NCBI RefSeq assembly: GCF_023502235.1 | Contig: NZ_JAMFLY010000002.1 | Location: forward strand, 682,001-746,000 | DNA length: 64,000 bases | Reading direction: 5' to 3' | DNA from: Flagellimonas myxillae | Lineage (GTDB): Bacteria; Bacteroidota; Bacteroidia; Flavobacteriales; Flavobacteriaceae | Part shown: in pieces, positions 61,777-64,000 of the stretch | Layout of the letters: every line of letters begins with the position of its first letter | How positions within the stretch are numbered: the first letter of the stretch is position 1 | Program-made: the position numbers and the translations under genes | Notes under the pieces: generated by a model | What the model saw: the letters and a program-made list of their open reading frames with translations, nothing else | Told to the model about the DNA's origin: nothing | Database searches by the model: none

Positions 61777-62178
61777 ATGAAAACCACAATTATAACTTTA
61801 CTTTTTATTGGTGCCCTCGGTACCGGTATTGCTCAAACCCAAGACCAGATGAAAACCTTTGATCCCACTTTTGCCCATACCGTATATTTTTGGTTCAAGG
61901 ACCCAGCAAACAAAGCCGATAGGGCAATGTTTGAAGCTTCGCTAAAAAAGTTTCTGGACAACTCCAGCTATGCTAAAACCAATTTTATTGGAACGCCACC
62001 TGTTGCCACCCGCGAGGTGGTGGATGGATCGTTTACCTATTCCCTTATTGTTACCTTCGAGTCGGCCGAAGCCCAAGAAGGCTATCAAACGGAACAGCCC
62101 CACTTGGATTTTATCGAAGAATGCAAACATTTGTGGGAGAAGGTGATTGTATATGACTCCTTTGGCCTAAAAGAATGA
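61777..62178 (+). CDS. Exported Dabb-family (stress-responsive A/B barrel) protein
   Basis: A 133-residue protein from the ATG at 61777, six bases after a TTG. A signal peptide is cleaved after G-I-A-Q near 18, and the mature part is a single ferredoxin-like A/B barrel (H-T-V-Y-F-W-F-K near 34-41, Y-Q-T-E-Q-P-H-L-D-F near 106-115). Dabb proteins form dimers and are linked with stress responses or polyketide/terpene cyclisation; this one is exported, which is common in Bacteroidota. It overlaps the next gene by 4 bases. Confidence 0.83.
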   Translation: MKTTIITLLFIGALGTGIAQTQDQMKTFDPTFAHTVYFWFKDPANKADRAMFEASLKKFLDNSSYAKTNFIGTPPVATREVVDGSFTYSLIVTFESAEAQEGYQTEQPHLDFIEECKHLWEKVIVYDSFGLKE

Positions 62179-62534
62179 ACGTAGAAGAACTTCGGGAACT
62201 TTGCTTATCCAAAAAAGGGGTTACAGAAGAATTTCCTTTTGATGAAAGCACCTTGGTATTTAAGGTAATGGGCAAAATGTTTGCCTTGGTCGCTTTGGAG
62301 CGCTTGCCGCCACAATGCAATTTAAAATGCGACCCAGAGCGGGCATTGGAACTTCGGGAGACCCATGATGGGGATATTATTCCCGGATATCACATGAGCA
62401 AGAAGCATTGGAATACGATAATGTTGGACAACCTGCCACCCAAACTTATCATGGAACTGGTGGACCATTCCTATGCACTGGTGGTTTCCGGACTTACCAA
62501 AAAGCTTAAGGCCCAATTGGGCGTCGCGGATTAG
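62175..62534 (+). CDS. MmcQ/YjbR-family protein
   Basis: A 119-residue small protein with the YjbR pattern: C-L-S-K-K-G-V-T-E-E-F-P-F near 10-22, K-V-M-G-K-M-F-A near 31-38, and M-S-K-K-H-W-N-T-I near 73-81. The fold is double-wing-like and was proposed to bind DNA; the role is not established. The start overlaps the upstream stop codon by 4 bases and there is a 129-base gap to the response regulator. Confidence 0.87.
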   Translation: MNVEELRELCLSKKGVTEEFPFDESTLVFKVMGKMFALVALERLPPQCNLKCDPERALELRETHDGDIIPGYHMSKKHWNTIMLDNLPPKLIMELVDHSYALVVSGLTKKLKAQLGVAD

Positions 62535-62663
62535 TTTTTGTTCTGATCTTTTGCTTCATCGATACAAAACAACAGTTCGTCGATAGTTTTTTTTCATTTA
62601 ACCAATTTGTAGTCTTTTTCTGATTGCAATTCCCCAATTTTGTATCCTAAAGCGAATTAGATC

Positions 62664-63062
62664 ATGAATGTGCTGTTCATAGAAGATGATATGATAGAAG
62701 CAATGAAGTTGCAAAGGGCAATTTCTAAGTTTGAATCCAAGCACAAGATTATCGAAGCAAAGAATGGGGAAGAGGCTTTGGAAATCTTGAAGGGGGGAAG
62801 TCTGCCCGATATCATCTTATTGGACCTGAACATGCCACGTATGAGCGGCATAGAGTTTCTTTCTGTGGTAAAGGCGGATGAAAGATTGAAATACTTGCCA
62901 ATTATCATTTTGACCACATCTGAAAATCGGACGGATCTTTTAAAATGTTTCGAGATAGGAATCGCAGGTTACATCATAAAGCCTTTAAAATATGAGGATT
63001 ACGAATCCAAACTTAAAAAAGTATTTGATTATTGGGAGATTAGCGAATTGATCAAAGGCTAA
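62664..63062 (+). CDS. Single-domain response regulator
   Basis: A 132-residue receiver domain with nothing attached. The acidic pocket is Glu7-Asp8-Asp9, the phosphorylation site Asp54 (I-L-L-D-L-N-M-P), the conserved Thr/Ser Thr84 or Thr85, and Lys106 in I-I-K-P-L-K. It must act through partners, like CheY-type or phosphorelay proteins. The next gene on the strand codes a PAS-containing sensor, its likely partner, 378 bases away. Confidence 0.93.
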   Translation: MNVLFIEDDMIEAMKLQRAISKFESKHKIIEAKNGEEALEILKGGSLPDIILLDLNMPRMSGIEFLSVVKADERLKYLPIIILTTSENRTDLLKCFEIGIAGYIIKPLKYEDYESKLKKVFDYWEISELIKG

Positions 63063-63440
63063 CAAAAATCCCGTTTTCACAACATTAATTTTTATAACAG
63101 GTAGTACAATTCCTACATTTATTTCATAATAATCTTATTGTGAAAGGAATTGTTATTACCGGAAATTGTGCATTGAAGACACCTTTATATAAGGTCGACT
63201 ACATTGATGCCAGTCTAAAACAGACTCCATTTTTTTCTAAAAATGCTTCAGGAGTCTTACCGCCCAATAGCTATTTTGAACATGTCGGACCTGCCTGCCC
63301 AGTGGGCAAGCAAGCCGATACTTCTTCAGTTTTTCTTTCACTTACTCTGGGGATTCAATCCTCAAATTTCTCAAAGAAAACAACTAACCGTCTCCATGGC
63401 CCTTCGGGTTTTTGGGCAATAGCAGATTTCATAGCATAAA
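63063..63440. other. Gap between the response regulator and the PAS sensor gene
   Basis: 378 bases with no supported gene. A 99-codon frame from a GTG at 63140 resembles no family. A promoter-like TACATTTA lies near 63112 (one mismatch to TAnnTTTG), which could serve the sensor gene with a long leader. Confidence 0.4.
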
Positions 63441-64000
63441 ATGAAAACAGAACGTAAATCGAGTTTGCATTGGTCCAACACGGATAACCCGGAAATTGAG
63501 CGGCTAAAACAGGAATTGGAGCGAGAAAGAAAGGCACGGGAATCTGCGGAGAACATGTTGGTGCTTAAAATGGACGAGCTTGAAAAGGTCTCGAAAAAGA
63601 AGAAGCACAGTTATGAGGAAAATCCGATAAACAACGCTTTCGTGGATCTAATTGATCCCTACGTGGTTATGGACATGTTAACCAATGTGGTAAACATGAA
63701 TGCTTCTGCCAAGGAGTTTTTGGGATATGATCATACCAAGGAGCAATTACAACTGTCCACTTTGGTGCACCCAGATTATTATGAATATACCGCAGAGTCT
63801 TTTAAGAATTTGCTTGAGAACGGTATCCTCAGGAATTACTCTGCCAAGATCATCACCAAAAAGGGGTTGGAGAAATATGTGAACATAAACGCCAGCCTTA
63901 TCTATAATGATACTGGCCAACCTATTGCCGCCCAAGGGGTGATCAGGGACATTACGGAAGAGGTGGAGATCAAGAAGAAATTGGAGGACCAGAAAAAACA
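63441..64000 (+). CDS. PAS-domain sensor protein, probably a histidine kinase (C-terminus cut by window edge)
   Basis: The frame opens at the ATG 63441 and runs to the window end (186 codons seen). Residues about 14-55 form a coiled coil (E-I-E-R-L-K-Q-E-L-E-R-E). A PAS domain covers about 70-180: V-V-M-D-M-L-T-N-V-V-N-M-N, then F-L-G-Y-D near 96-100 and a PAC-like ending I-A-A-Q-G-V-I-R-D-I-T-E. Such coiled coil plus PAS starts are typical of hybrid or plain histidine kinases, but the kinase part is outside the window. There is no signal peptide or membrane helix in the visible part, so it is likely cytoplasmic. It probably talks to the single-domain regulator upstream. Confidence 0.8.
   Translation, partial: MKTERKSSLHWSNTDNPEIERLKQELERERKARESAENMLVLKMDELEKVSKKKKHSYEENPINNAFVDLIDPYVVMDMLTNVVNMNASAKEFLGYDHTKEQLQLSTLVHPDYYEYTAESFKNLLENGILRNYSAKIITKKGLEKYVNINASLIYNDTGQPIAAQGVIRDITEEVEIKKKLEDQKK

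Noticed and set aside
63140..63439. 99-codon frame starting with GTG
   Set aside because: Composition is not like the neighbouring proteins and no motif is visible; it ends just before the sensor gene's ATG.

Overview
The window reads as chromosomal DNA of a marine Bacteroidota bacterium, most likely a Flavobacteriaceae of the Zobellia/Maribacter/Muricauda kind. The evidence is the gene families rather than any database match: a DNA polymerase III alpha subunit carrying its own N-terminal exonuclease, ribosomal protein S16 with a long Ala/Glu tail, many short lipoprotein signals ending in S-C or G-C, a BlaI / M56-TonB pair, a TPR-LuxR sensor, and promoters of the Bacteroidota type (TTTG, about 19 bases, TAnnTTTG), seen clearly before tRNA-Asp, rpsP and a toxin-antitoxin module.

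Region 1 (1-22300, all minus strand) is an 11-gene run with gaps of 2-43 bases or 4-base overlaps, broken once by a 108-base gap. It is part of a polysaccharide utilisation locus built around fucose: four GH29-type alpha-L-fucosidase modules, one GH95, one GH141-like beta-helix, a GH36-like enzyme with an NPCBM module, a GH20 hexosaminidase, an 825-residue unassigned barrel lipoprotein, a three-domain esterase and an exported phosphoesterase. No SusC/SusD, regulator or sulfatase is in this stretch; the locus continues past the left edge. The likely substrate is a fucose-rich, acylated, perhaps amino-sugar-containing glycan (fucoidan-like or an algal/bacterial exopolysaccharide); this is inference.

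Region 2 (22301-34000, minus strand) holds a large surface lipoprotein of unknown role, a TPR-LuxR sensor regulator directly upstream of it, tRNA-Asp(GTC), a DUF58 protein, thioredoxin and the replicative polymerase DnaE. Region 3 (34000-40400, plus strand) has two S1-type lipoprotein sulfatases on either side of rpsP-rimM, then tRNA1(Val) methyltransferase and glutaryl-CoA dehydrogenase. Region 4 (40365-45500, minus strand) is a translesion-synthesis cassette (dinB then a second dnaE) with an 11-copy 7-base tandem repeat between the genes, followed by a YafQ-type toxin-antitoxin pair.

Region 5 (45660-53000) carries a candidate small RNA, the complete histidine-degradation operon hutHIU-hutG, and a divergent LysR regulator. 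Region 6 (53000-64000, mostly plus strand) has a nitroreductase, a DUF456 membrane protein, a BlaI repressor with three near-identical operators controlling an M56/TonB signalling protein and TPR and lipoprotein genes, ruvC, a four-helix-bundle gene whose ATG is followed at once by a stop codon, a HemW-like radical SAM protein, several small conserved genes, a response regulator, and the start of a PAS sensor protein cut by the window end.
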